Source: Chitinophaga sp. sic0106
GTDB lineage: Bacteria; Bacteroidota; Bacteroidia; Chitinophagales; Chitinophagaceae
NCBI RefSeq assembly: GCF_019219075.1
Contig: NZ_JAHUWJ010000024.1
Coordinates: forward strand, 40,066-104,065
Reading direction: 5' to 3'
DNA length: 64,000 bases
The translations under genes were made by a program, and so were the position numbers. This document shows, in pieces, positions 54,093 to 62,738 of the stretch. The notes beneath the pieces were generated by a model that saw nothing but the letters and a program-made list of their open reading frames with translations, did no database searches and was not told the DNA's origin. The first letter of the stretch is position 1. The number at the start of each line of letters is the position of its first letter.

Positions 54093-55234
54093 AGCAGCTC
54101 TGCCTGACGCTGATTTTCCAGCACCTGTTCGTATAAAGCCTCGTATTGAGGAATGATATTGTCGATATGGAAGCGCTGCGCCTGTGCCCATGCACCTTTG
54201 CGTACGCGTGCCAGCAGCGCTTCGTCCTGGAGCAGGTGAATAGCATGCTTTGCCATGGTATCTACGTCACCCACATCTCCCATATAACCGGTAACACCAG
54301 GAATATTTATTTCCGGTAAGCCACCAGCGTTAGAGGAAATCACCGGTACTTCTGATGCCATCGCCTCCAGGGCCGCCAGTCCAAAGCTCTCATAGTCCGA
54401 AGGCAGGATAAACAGATCACTGATAGACATCACATCTTCCAATTGTTCCTGCTTACCTACAAAACGGATATCATCACATAACCCCAGCTCCCTGCACATA
54501 CATTCAATAGCAGGCCTGTCAGGACCATCGCCCACCAGCAAGAGTTTTGCCGGCATGGCTTCTCTTACCTGTTTGAAGATCATGATTACATCCGGCACAC
54601 GCTTTACCTTGCGGAAGTTGGAAACGTGCAGCAACACCTTTTCCCCGTTGGGAGCAATCGCTTTACGGAAGTGAGGCAGCTCGCGGCGACTAAATCGCTG
54701 GGTATCCACAAAGTTGTAGATCACAGAAATGTCCTTTTCTATCTGGAAAGACTTATAGGTTTCATCGCGGAGATTTTCCGAAACCGCAGTAATGGCATCC
54801 GACTCATTGATGGAGAAGGTAACCACTGGTGCATAGGTTTTATCCTTACCTACCAGGGTGATATCCGTACCGTGGAGGGTGGTGATAAATGGCACTACGC
54901 GACCCTGCTTGGCCACGATCTGCTTAGCCATATATGCGGTAGACGCATGCGGGATGGCATAGTGAACATGGAGTAGGTCCAGCTTCTGATTGATGATTAC
55001 ATCCACCATGGTGCTGCTGAGGGCAGACTCATATGGTGGGAAATCGAACAGTGGGTATGTAGGGACCTGTACTTCGTGATAATAAATGTTCGCGTGAAAC
55101 GCGTTGAGCCTAACCGGCTGCTGATACGTGATAAAGTGGACCATGTGGCCTTTGTCGGCCAGAGCTTTTCCCAACTCTGTAGCCAATACGCCACTACCAC
55201 CGTATGTAGGATAACATACTATTCCAATACGCAT
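54089..55234 (-). CDS. bshA: N-acetyl-alpha-D-glucosaminyl L-malate synthase
   Basis: 381 residues, a GT4-type glycosyltransferase beginning MRIGIVCYPTYGGSGVLATELG, the BshA hallmark. HYAIPHASTAYMAKQI, TTLHGTDITLVGKD and the nucleotide-sugar motif ILPSDYESFGLAALEAMA agree. It joins UDP-GlcNAc and malate, the first step of bacillithiol synthesis. bshB and bshC are not in the window. Confidence 0.94.
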   Translation of the reverse strand: MRIGIVCYPTYGGSGVLATELGKALADKGHMVHFITYQQPVRLNAFHANIYYHEVQVPTYPLFDFPPYESALSSTMVDVIINQKLDLLHVHYAIPHASTAYMAKQIVAKQGRVVPFITTLHGTDITLVGKDKTYAPVVTFSINESDAITAVSENLRDETYKSFQIEKDISVIYNFVDTQRFSRRELPHFRKAIAPNGEKVLLHVSNFRKVKRVPDVIMIFKQVREAMPAKLLLVGDGPDRPAIECMCRELGLCDDIRFVGKQEQLEDVMSISDLFILPSDYESFGLAALEAMASEVPVISSNAGGLPEINIPGVTGYMGDVGDVDTMAKHAIHLLQDEALLARVRKGAWAQAQRFHIDNIIPQYEALYEQVLENQRQAELL

Positions 55235-55430
55235 GATTTGTTATTTAAGCCTAAAAACGAAAGCCCATAGTATGAAAAACAGTAATACGTGCCCTTATCA
55301 GCTGTCATCCATAAATGCATCTGCAAAGGTAACGCTCATAAATCAATTCCCCGAGCCGTTTACACCATTTTATTGTTATTTGTAGGCTGGGGACAATTAA
55401 TTAGTTTTAACGCCCAAACAGACCGCTTTT

Positions 55431-56804
55431 ATGAGGAAATACCTTTTGCCAATTTTCCTGGGCTGTGCTTTACCCGCATGGGTGTCGGCCCAGCAGCAGG
55501 ACTCCGTGATATTCAGACAGATAGCTGATGAAGTACTCACACATAGTACCGCTTACGATAATCTCCGGGTGCTCACCAAAGAGGTGGGAGGCCGCCTGGC
55601 GGGGTCGCCGGGAATGGTGAAGGCCGAAAGCTGGGGCGTTGCTGCCCTGAAAGCTGCCGGTGCTGACACTGTATACCTGCAGGCCTGCATGGTACCACAT
55701 TGGGTACGTGGCGCCCGTGAAGAAGCCCGTATTATCTCCAAGAGGAGAGACTATACTCCACCGTTAAACGTCCTGGCCCTGGGTAACTCCGTGGGTAGCG
55801 GCGAAGCAGGTGTAACTGCTCCTGTACTGGAAATATCCTCCTACGACGAGCTGGAAGCTAAGAAAGACCAGGTTAAAGGAAAGATTGTATTCTACAACTA
55901 TCCCTTCAACCCGAAATTCATTAAAACTTTCCATTCTTACGGCGATGCCGTGAAATTCAGGGGTAGTGGCGCCAGCAGGGCTTCCAAATACGGGGCACTG
56001 GCGGTAATTGTGCGTTCTATGTCGCACGGTGCCAACAATGAGCCTCACACCGGCGCTATGCAGTATGATACCGCTTATCCAAAAATCCCAGCGGTAGCTA
56101 TCGGATTGCAGGATGCGGACAGGCTGAGTCAGCGTATTAAAGACGAGCCTTCTGCACAGGTATTCCTGAAAACAAATTGCAAGATGCTGGCAGATACCAT
56201 TGGCCACAATGTGATCGGTGAACTGAAAGGCAGTAAACATCCGGATCAGTACCTGACCGTAGGTGGTCACCTCGATTCCTGGGATGTGGCGGAAGGTGCA
56301 CACGATGATGGTACCGGCTGCGTACAGTCCATCGAAGTACTGCGTACCTTCAAGGCACTGGGCATTCAGCCGGAGCGTACTTTACGCGTAGTGCTGTTTG
56401 CGAATGAAGAAAATGGCACCCGCGGTGGTAAGAAATACGCGCAGGTGGCCAAAGAACGCGGTGAAAAGCACATCTTTGCACTGGAAAGCGATGCCGGCGG
56501 GTTTACGCCACGTGGTTTTATGATGACCATGAGCGATGAGCAGCGGGAAAAAGTAAATGCATGGCGTTCCCTTTTCTTACCGTATGGTATATACGATTTT
56601 GATGAGCCGGGTGGCGGTGTGGACGTAGGCCAGCTGAATGCTGCAATAGGTACTCCTATGGCCGAACTTTCGCCGGACTCCCAGCGTTATTTTGATATCC
56701 ACCACGCCCCTAACGATGTGTTTGAAAATGTGAATAAACGTGAACTTGAACTGGGCGCCTTTGCAATGGCAGCATTGCTGTACATGGTGGATAAAAGTTT
56801 CTAA
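55431..56804 (+). CDS. Secreted M28-family aminopeptidase
   Basis: 457 residues, signal peptide ending in AWVSAQQ. A PA-type insert (about 125-250) precedes the M28 zinc domain: VGGHLDSWDVAEGAHDDGTGC carries a His and Asp ligand, FANEENGTRGGKKYA the catalytic Glu pair, and ESDAGGF the next Asp; the last ligand lies in DIHHAPNDVFE. It is probably a periplasmic or exported di-/oligopeptide aminopeptidase. Divergent from bshA. Confidence 0.88.
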   Translation: MRKYLLPIFLGCALPAWVSAQQQDSVIFRQIADEVLTHSTAYDNLRVLTKEVGGRLAGSPGMVKAESWGVAALKAAGADTVYLQACMVPHWVRGAREEARIISKRRDYTPPLNVLALGNSVGSGEAGVTAPVLEISSYDELEAKKDQVKGKIVFYNYPFNPKFIKTFHSYGDAVKFRGSGASRASKYGALAVIVRSMSHGANNEPHTGAMQYDTAYPKIPAVAIGLQDADRLSQRIKDEPSAQVFLKTNCKMLADTIGHNVIGELKGSKHPDQYLTVGGHLDSWDVAEGAHDDGTGCVQSIEVLRTFKALGIQPERTLRVVLFANEENGTRGGKKYAQVAKERGEKHIFALESDAGGFTPRGFMMTMSDEQREKVNAWRSLFLPYGIYDFDEPGGGVDVGQLNAAIGTPMAELSPDSQRYFDIHHAPNDVFENVNKRELELGAFAMAALLYMVDKSF

Positions 56805-56828
56805 CATTCACTAAAAACACATAACCCT

Positions 56829-57224
56829 ATGGGCCGATTTGTATTCATCGTCGTTTCAGTCATTGTACTAATCCTGGGCGGCATCTTCTTTTATAAATTC
56901 TATTTCGTATTTGGAAAGGGAGTGAAGGCAGGAGAACTGAACTACTTTGTACAGAAAGGATATATCTTCAAAACCTATGAAGGAAAGCTGATACAATCGG
57001 GCTACAAAGGCCAGGTGGCAGGCACTATCCAGAGCAATGAATTTCAGTTTTCAGTGACCGATGAACGTATCGCACAAAAGCTGATGACCGCCTCCGGCAA
57101 ATGGGTGGAGTTGAGTTATAAGGAATACCTTGGTGCAATTCCGTGGAGAGGCTTTAGTCCGTTCATAGTAGACAGTATTATCTCTATAACTGACCAGCAA
57201 ACGGGTAAACGAATTGTAGAATAA
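56829..57224 (+). CDS. Small membrane-anchored protein of unknown function
   Basis: 131 residues. One N-terminal helix (FVFIVVSVIVLILGGIFFY) anchors a soluble domain with a GELNYFVQKGYIFKTYEGKL start and a WVELSYKEYLGAIPWRG segment. Similar Bacteroidetes proteins exist and, to my recollection, are sometimes mislabelled 6-phosphogluconate dehydrogenase; nothing here supports that. 24 bp after the M28 gene, so probably in the same transcript. Confidence 0.7.
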   Translation: MGRFVFIVVSVIVLILGGIFFYKFYFVFGKGVKAGELNYFVQKGYIFKTYEGKLIQSGYKGQVAGTIQSNEFQFSVTDERIAQKLMTASGKWVELSYKEYLGAIPWRGFSPFIVDSIISITDQQTGKRIVE

Positions 57225-57248
57225 GTGCGGGCCGTAGGCCTGGATCTA
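57222..57248. repeat. Degenerate GTA-triloop hairpin (element G)
   Basis: GGGCC-GTA-GGCCT core with mismatched outer arms, directly abutting element D. It covers the stop codon of the preceding gene. Confidence 0.4.
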
Positions 57249-57291
57249 AAACAAAATGGGACGGAACCTCAGGTTCCGTCCCATTTTGTTT
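57249..57291. terminator. 43-bp perfect palindrome with TCA triloop (element D), bidirectional terminator
   Basis: Arms 57249-57268 and 57272-57291 are exact complements over 20 bp, loop TCA. A-rich left and T-rich right ends (ATTTTGTTT) fit termination for both convergent genes; the right arm overlaps the last bases of the methyltransferase gene. Confidence 0.75.
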
Positions 57292-57994
57292 ATTCTGAAT
57301 CAAGCAGAAAAATCGCCGGTTTCTTGTGTAATTCCGGTAGTGCCTTTTTCCACTCCTTCACAGTTTTAGTTCGGATAAACTCATCCGGGCCGGTAATATC
57401 CGCAGCCACGCATACTTTCGTATGTTCCTTACAGTTATCCAGGATATCTTTTAACAGCTGATTATTTCTATACGGTGTTTCAATGAAAAGCTGCGTTTGT
57501 TTCTTCTTTTGCGATTGCAATTCCAGTTCCTTGATGGCTTTGATGCGATCATGTGGTTTGATAGGCAGGTAGCCGGTAAACTGGAAATTCTGCCCGTTCA
57601 TGCCGGAGGCCATGAGGGCGAGCAGCATAGAGTTGGGGCCTATCATGGGAATCACTGCTGCCTCTATGCTATGTGCAGCTCTCACGATCAGGTGGCCGGG
57701 ATCTGCTACCGCAGGGCATCCTGCCTCACTGATCACGCCGATGTCGATCCCCTGCCGGAGGAATTTTTTGGCTGCTTCTGTGTCGGGCAGCTGGTTTTCG
57801 TTCATAGGCAGGAGCTGCAGCGCGTCAATGTTGATACTGCGGTCCAGCGCTTTCAGGTACCGGCGTGCGGTACGCTCGTTTTCTACATAAAAAACGGTGA
57901 GTTTCCTGGCTACCTCAGTAACATACGGTGGTATACTGTACAAGGCATCAGCACTCAGCACGGTAGGAATCAGGTACACTTTGCCAGTAGTCAT
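57290..57994 (-). CDS. RsmI-like SAM-dependent methyltransferase
   Basis: 234 residues, a tetrapyrrole-methylase fold. GVISEAGCPAVADPGHLIV, GPNSMLLALMASGMNGQNFQFTGYLP and QLFIETPYRN follow RsmI (16S rRNA C1402 2'-O-methyltransferase) but the protein is shorter, lacking part of the usual C terminus and with a divergent N terminus. It may be a paralogue with a different target. Its start overlaps the EI24 gene stop by 1 bp. Confidence 0.8.
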   Translation of the reverse strand: MTTGKVYLIPTVLSADALYSIPPYVTEVARKLTVFYVENERTARRYLKALDRSINIDALQLLPMNENQLPDTEAAKKFLRQGIDIGVISEAGCPAVADPGHLIVRAAHSIEAAVIPMIGPNSMLLALMASGMNGQNFQFTGYLPIKPHDRIKAIKELELQSQKKKQTQLFIETPYRNNQLLKDILDNCKEHTKVCVAADITGPDEFIRTKTVKEWKKALPELHKKPAIFLLDSE

Positions 57995-58758
57995 TATTTG
58001 ATTTTTTTATTTTGTAAATCAATGGTTGCTGCAATCACGGCGTAGGAAGGGGCCAGTATCCAGCCCGCCACCGGTATCAGCATAAACAGGTAAAACACAA
58101 TCCCATTACCCAGCGCCATACCCCTGTGCTGACGTATAAACGTTATACTCTGCGACATGTTCATTCTGTTGCGTTCGCAGCTATAGTCCATCATGGAAAA
58201 ACCGTAGAAATAGGCCTCAATGAAAAAGCCGATCATAGGCGTAATCCAACCCACCACCGGAACAAAAGATACCAGCAGCAAAATGAGAATAGCGGCCGTT
58301 TGGTATACAATGTTGCGGCACGACATTTTTATCCCCCTGAAGATATCCGCCATCAGCTGCTTCCAGCTAAAAGGGAAGTCCTTATGCTGGATAATGGACT
58401 CCGTTTTTTCCGACAGATACGCAAATACCGGAGAACCCAGGATGAGGAAGAAATATTTGAAATAGGAAAAATACCAGAATACGAAAACTACTTTAACACT
58501 GAATGCGACCAGCAGAAAAAGGAAACTTATCCAGCTGCTTTCTACATCCTGTACCCACTCCGTGATATGGAACAACCGGGTGAGGTATTCCACAAATTCA
58601 CCTGAATAGCCCCACACAAAATAAAAGCCTGCAAAAAACAACAAGCAGTAAATGATGCCAGGGATGAGAATCCACTTCCACAATTTATGCTGCATAATAA
58701 AATGGTGCGCCTTACCGTAAGCCTGAAAAGCGGACAGCACCTCTCTGAATGAAAACAA
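57994..58758 (-). CDS. EI24/CysZ-like membrane protein
   Basis: 254 residues with four to six hydrophobic segments. The pattern EVLSAFQAYGKAHHFIMQHKLWKWILIPGIIY, PVVGWITPMIGFFIEAYFYGFSMMDYSCERN and MALGNGIVFYLFMLIPVAGWILAPSYAVIAAT fits the EI24/CysZ family (sulfate permease in proteobacteria). No cysteine-synthesis genes are near, so the substrate is uncertain. Overlaps the methyltransferase by 1 bp. Confidence 0.85.
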   Translation of the reverse strand: MFSFREVLSAFQAYGKAHHFIMQHKLWKWILIPGIIYCLLFFAGFYFVWGYSGEFVEYLTRLFHITEWVQDVESSWISFLFLLVAFSVKVVFVFWYFSYFKYFFLILGSPVFAYLSEKTESIIQHKDFPFSWKQLMADIFRGIKMSCRNIVYQTAAILILLLVSFVPVVGWITPMIGFFIEAYFYGFSMMDYSCERNRMNMSQSITFIRQHRGMALGNGIVFYLFMLIPVAGWILAPSYAVIAATIDLQNKKIK

Positions 58759-58834
58759 GTGTGTACAGTTTTAGTGTAAATAGATTGAGTTTTTCCTCTA
58801 AAGTTAAGGTGCAACGAAACTACCGAAAATCCAC

Positions 58835-58877
58835 CTAATAAATAAGCCCGATCACGATGACCGGGCTTATTTGTTAT
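58835..58877. terminator. 43-bp palindrome with CGA triloop (element H)
   Basis: Arms 58835-58854 and 58858-58877 pair with two mismatches and one wobble around CGA (core AATAAGCCCG...CGGGCTTATT). It lies 29 nt past the porP/sprF-like gene stop on the minus strand, with T/A-rich ends that fit a terminator. Confidence 0.65.
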
Positions 58878-58905
58878 GAAATATCGTGCTTTTGTTACGA
58901 ATATT

Positions 58906-59922
58906 TTAGAATCTTGGACACAGTGTTTTGTATTTGTTCATCTGGTTACGCGAGTGGATGTAAATCAGCGAGAGTTCCAGACCACCTCTGTAATTGGAGG
59001 CTGGTTTCAGGCTGGATACGTTGGTATCGTAGGTGAGGCCTACCTGGAAGCCTTTAATTTCCACCCCGATGTAGGGGATCACTGCATCTTTCCAGCGATA
59101 CCAGCTACCCACATAAAACACAGTAGGCTGATCATCCGTATCATCCATGGTAAAGCCATAGGCGCCGCCAAAAGTAAACTCTGATGCAGTGCTTTGCTTC
59201 ATGTACAGGATGCTGGTGTGAATTCTGTTGGTGCCATTGATCGGTGCAGAGCCGCCCCCGTGTAATGTCCAGCGGTAGCTAAGTCTGTTCTGCGTTTGAT
59301 CCATAAACGATTCCGTAGGCTGGGTAATATGATAGTAGGAAGCACCCATGTAAATGTTGGATGATTCACCGATGAGGCCGTTGTATAAAATACCGATGTT
59401 AGGATCGAAGTAAGAAATTTTAGGATTGATCAGCGTTTCGCCACTTGGTATCGCAGGGTTGTAACCGTTGTTGTCGATCTGGTTCTCGAAACGCAGCTTT
59501 TCATTATCCACCCGCTTCTGTACCAGTGTACCTTGTAAACCAATTGCAATCGTATGGTTTCCTTCCGGATCCAGCCCCTTATGGTAGGCGGTGCTGGCAC
59601 TGAGGTAGGTAGATGTAAGGGCACCGCCACCACTGCGGTCATACATGGCCATCAGGCCCACACCCCAGATATCTGTATAGTTAATTACGTTTTTAAGGAT
59701 ACCAAAATCAACTGCGGCAGTTCCGGTAACAAAAGGTTCTGAAATGCTTCTCCACTGCGATCTGTAGTTGCCCGACAGGCGGTAATCACCTGAAAATAAA
59801 CCAGTAAACGCCGGGTTAAGCGTCATCGGTGAGGCAAAGAACTGGGAAAAGTGCGGGTCTTGCGCCCGCAGGGCGGTGTTCAGACTAAAAAATATGGTCA
59901 GGAATAGTAAAGCTCTTTTCAT
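58906..59922 (-). CDS. PorP/SprF family type IX secretion membrane protein
   Basis: 338 residues, signal peptide ending in ALRAQ, then DPHFSQFFASPMTLNPAFTGLFSGDYRLSGNYRSQW, the diagnostic PorP/SprF N terminus, and an outer-membrane beta barrel. Members work with PorE/PorKLMN or with specific large adhesins such as SprB. There is no large adhesin gene adjacent here, so it may serve the core system or a distant partner. Its own transcript, ended by element H. Confidence 0.9.
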   Translation of the reverse strand: MKRALLFLTIFFSLNTALRAQDPHFSQFFASPMTLNPAFTGLFSGDYRLSGNYRSQWRSISEPFVTGTAAVDFGILKNVINYTDIWGVGLMAMYDRSGGGALTSTYLSASTAYHKGLDPEGNHTIAIGLQGTLVQKRVDNEKLRFENQIDNNGYNPAIPSGETLINPKISYFDPNIGILYNGLIGESSNIYMGASYYHITQPTESFMDQTQNRLSYRWTLHGGGSAPINGTNRIHTSILYMKQSTASEFTFGGAYGFTMDDTDDQPTVFYVGSWYRWKDAVIPYIGVEIKGFQVGLTYDTNVSSLKPASNYRGGLELSLIYIHSRNQMNKYKTLCPRF

Positions 59923-60027
59923 ATGGCAAAGCTTGTAGCATAGGGTTTATGCAATAATGGTGAAGGTACACCAATTAAGTCATATTTCAAATTAAATCCA
60001 TGTATAAAAAGAAATATAGACATAAAA

Positions 60028-60074
60028 AAACGGATATACGGAATTTTGATTCTTATCAATTCCGTATATCCGTT
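60028..60074 (-). terminator. Terminator of upp
   Basis: AACGGATATACGGAA pairs with TTCCGTATATCCGTT, with an inner TTGAT/ATCAA stem across a 2-nt bulge and loop TCTT. On the minus strand the A-tract at 60023-60030 gives the T-run. 18 nt past the upp stop. Confidence 0.8.
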
Positions 60075-60091
60075 AAACGTTAAAATAACGA

Positions 60092-60745
60092 CTATTGTTG
60101 TAATTTATTTCCAAATGCCAGATCGCCGGCATCGCCCAAACCCGGTACGATGTAGCCTTTGGCAGTCAGTTCATCATCAATGTCGCCGGCCCAGATGGTG
60201 AGGTTCGCTTTTGTGTTACGCAACACGTATTCAATACCTACGGTGCAGGCAATGGCCACCACCAGGTGAATATGGGTCGGTTTACCGATCTCTTCCAGAT
60301 GTTCGATGGTTTTTACCAGCGAAGCACCGGTTGCCAGCATCGGATCGGAAAGGATAAGCACCTGACCGTCGATAGAAGGACTGCTAACATATTCCAGGCT
60401 GATATCAAATGAACCATCATGATTATGCTTGCGGTAAGCAGAAATAAATGCGTGGTCAGCTTTGTCAAAATAATGCAGCAAACCCTGATGTAAAGCTAAT
60501 CCTGCCCTGAGAATAGTAGCCAGTACCGGCTGCGATTTAAGGACACGGCAGTTGGCAATACCCATAGGGGTGGTCACCTCTTTCTCCACATACTCCAGCG
60601 TTTTACTGATTTCATATGCAGCCACTTCACCCAGGCGCTCCATGTTACGCCTGAAACGCATACGGTCGTGTTGTACGTCTACGTTTCTGATTTCACTCAG
60701 CCATTCACCAACCAGCGAATTAGTTTCACTTAAATTTATTATCAT
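60092..60745 (-). CDS. upp: Uracil phosphoribosyltransferase
   Basis: 217 residues. The PRPP-binding loop VLILSDPMLATGASLVKTIEHL and the uracil-binding C terminus GYIVPGLGDAGDLAFG are intact, as is ATILRAGLALHQGLL. It converts uracil and PRPP to UMP in pyrimidine salvage. Confidence 0.96.
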   Translation of the reverse strand: MIINLSETNSLVGEWLSEIRNVDVQHDRMRFRRNMERLGEVAAYEISKTLEYVEKEVTTPMGIANCRVLKSQPVLATILRAGLALHQGLLHYFDKADHAFISAYRKHNHDGSFDISLEYVSSPSIDGQVLILSDPMLATGASLVKTIEHLEEIGKPTHIHLVVAIACTVGIEYVLRNTKANLTIWAGDIDDELTAKGYIVPGLGDAGDLAFGNKLQQ

Positions 60746-60789
60746 TTGCTTTGCCTTTGATGCGGCAAATTACCGAAAAATGTTGATTC

Positions 60790-62631
60790 TCATTTTTGTA
60801 GCAATTGAGCTTTTTTCACTAACTGCTGATACTCAGCCCTATAGCCTTCCGGATCATTTTCGCGGGTATTGGCAGCCCACTGCAATACTTTATCATAGCT
60901 GGCTTCTCCCTGGAAAGCAGATTCGCGGAGGAGCTGACCAAAAGCCGCTACGGATGCCGCCAGCCGGAAGTCAGTGTCCATGCTTTCAAAGGGTTTGGAC
61001 TGATAGCTGAGCACCCGTTGTACCAGGCTGCTAGTGTTAGAATCCGGCTCTTTATAACGCATTTTCACCGTCAGCACTTCCGTGCGGTTGCCAAGTACTT
61101 TGGCCTCCTGGTACTTCAGGGGATCTACCCAGTTCACATCCTGCGCTTTTCCGCCGCCGGCAGGCACAATTTCATACAAAGCAGTCACAGTATGCCCTGC
61201 CCCCATGTCACCAGCGTCTTTCTTATCATTATTAAAATCCTCCGCCTGTAACATCCTGTTTTCATATCCTACTAACCTGTACGACTGCACGAAGTTAGGA
61301 TTGAACTCTACCTGTAACTTCACATCTTTTGCAATCGTGTACAGCGTACCACCAAATTCAGTCACGAAAATCCTGCGGGCTTCTTCGTAATTATCGATAT
61401 ATGCGTAGTTGCCATTTCCTTTATCGGCAAGGGTTTCCAGGTTTACGTCTTTCAGGTTCCCCATTCCAAAGCCGAGTACGGACAAAAAGATACCTTTATC
61501 CTTCTCGCCTTCAATCAGCCGTTGCAGTTCCCCACTGGATGATTCACCAACGTTGAAATCGCCGTCTGTACCCAGTATTACCCTGTTATTTCCTTTAGGC
61601 AAAAAGTTTTCTCTGGCTATTTTATAGGCCAGGGAGATGCCAGCGCCGCCGGCGGTAGAGCCACCAGCCTGTAATTGCTCCAGCGCTGCCATAATTTTTT
61701 CTGGCTTATCACCATGGGTAGATGGTAATACCACACCGGCAGCACCTGCGTACACGACTATCGCCACGCGGTCCTGCGGGCGTAATTGTTTAACCAGCGC
61801 CCCAAAGGCCTTTTTCACCAGTGGCAGCTTGTTAGGTGCCTCCATTGAGCCCGATACATCCAGCAAAAACACGAGGTTGCTTGGCGGTACGTCTTTATTA
61901 TCTACCACCTTACCCTGTATACCAATTCTTACCAGCTGATGGCCGGTATTCCAGGGGCAAACACTCATATCCGCCACAATGGCCACCGGGTCCTTGCCTT
62001 TAGGCTGTGGATAGTGATAATCGAAGTAGTTGATCATTTCTTCCACCCGCACTGCATCAGCAGGGGGGAGGTCGCCCCCGTTCAGGTAGCGGCGCACATT
62101 GCTGTAGCCAGCTCTGTCCACATCTGCGCTGAAGGTGCTCAGTGGCTGATCTTTAACGGCATGAAAAATATTTTCATTGATAGGAGCGTAGGCTTCGGTT
62201 TCACCGGGATTAGTCCAGCCGGAGCTATATCGTGCCATAGGAGCAGCTGCCGCTACGGAATACTCCATTTGGGCAAACTTTTGCTTGGCCATAGCGCGGT
62301 TGGAATCCTCCAGCGCCATAATACGCTTTGCCGGCCTGCGCACCAGCGTGATCGCCACGGCAGTGGTATTTTCTTTTATCACCATTTCCCGGCGGGGATA
62401 GCCGGTGGCCACAATTTCAATAGTAGTGGCGGCTTTGGGGATCGTCAGCTGCCAGTTGCCCTGCTTATCGGAGGCCGTCATTACGTCCGTGCCTTTTATC
62501 CGTATCACAGCATTAATAACGGGAACTTTGGCTGTACTGTCTTTTACCGTGCCTTTAATAAGCCGGGACTGCGCCAGGCTGCAGATGCTTATCAGCAGCA
62601 TTACTGCCAGGATGGGGAATATCTTTTTCAT
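60790..62631 (-). CDS. Secreted VWA protein with carboxypeptidase-regulatory-like domain (YfbK type)
   Basis: 613 residues from ATG 62631, which begins a signal peptide (FPILAVMLLISICSLAQ). Order: CarboxypepD_reg-like domain (about 20-100, RLIKGTVKDSTAKVPVINAVI), a linker, the family block FSADVDRAGYSNVRRYLNGG with VRVEEMINYFDYHYPQP, then a VWA domain with an intact MIDAS (DVSGS; Thr and Asp in LGTDGDFN), and a DUF3520-like C terminus. It binds divalent metal and probably a protein ligand at the envelope; no partner is known. Confidence 0.88.
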   Translation of the reverse strand: MKKIFPILAVMLLISICSLAQSRLIKGTVKDSTAKVPVINAVIRIKGTDVMTASDKQGNWQLTIPKAATTIEIVATGYPRREMVIKENTTAVAITLVRRPAKRIMALEDSNRAMAKQKFAQMEYSVAAAAPMARYSSGWTNPGETEAYAPINENIFHAVKDQPLSTFSADVDRAGYSNVRRYLNGGDLPPADAVRVEEMINYFDYHYPQPKGKDPVAIVADMSVCPWNTGHQLVRIGIQGKVVDNKDVPPSNLVFLLDVSGSMEAPNKLPLVKKAFGALVKQLRPQDRVAIVVYAGAAGVVLPSTHGDKPEKIMAALEQLQAGGSTAGGAGISLAYKIARENFLPKGNNRVILGTDGDFNVGESSSGELQRLIEGEKDKGIFLSVLGFGMGNLKDVNLETLADKGNGNYAYIDNYEEARRIFVTEFGGTLYTIAKDVKLQVEFNPNFVQSYRLVGYENRMLQAEDFNNDKKDAGDMGAGHTVTALYEIVPAGGGKAQDVNWVDPLKYQEAKVLGNRTEVLTVKMRYKEPDSNTSSLVQRVLSYQSKPFESMDTDFRLAASVAAFGQLLRESAFQGEASYDKVLQWAANTRENDPEGYRAEYQQLVKKAQLLQK

Positions 62632-62738
62632 GACTGATAGTTTTTCTGACGGCATGATGCACTCACTTCCCGGGATTCCATAAAACCCCTTAAAAAAACT
62701 TTCTGGAGATGATTTACCTTTGTTCGAAATTTTTTCAG

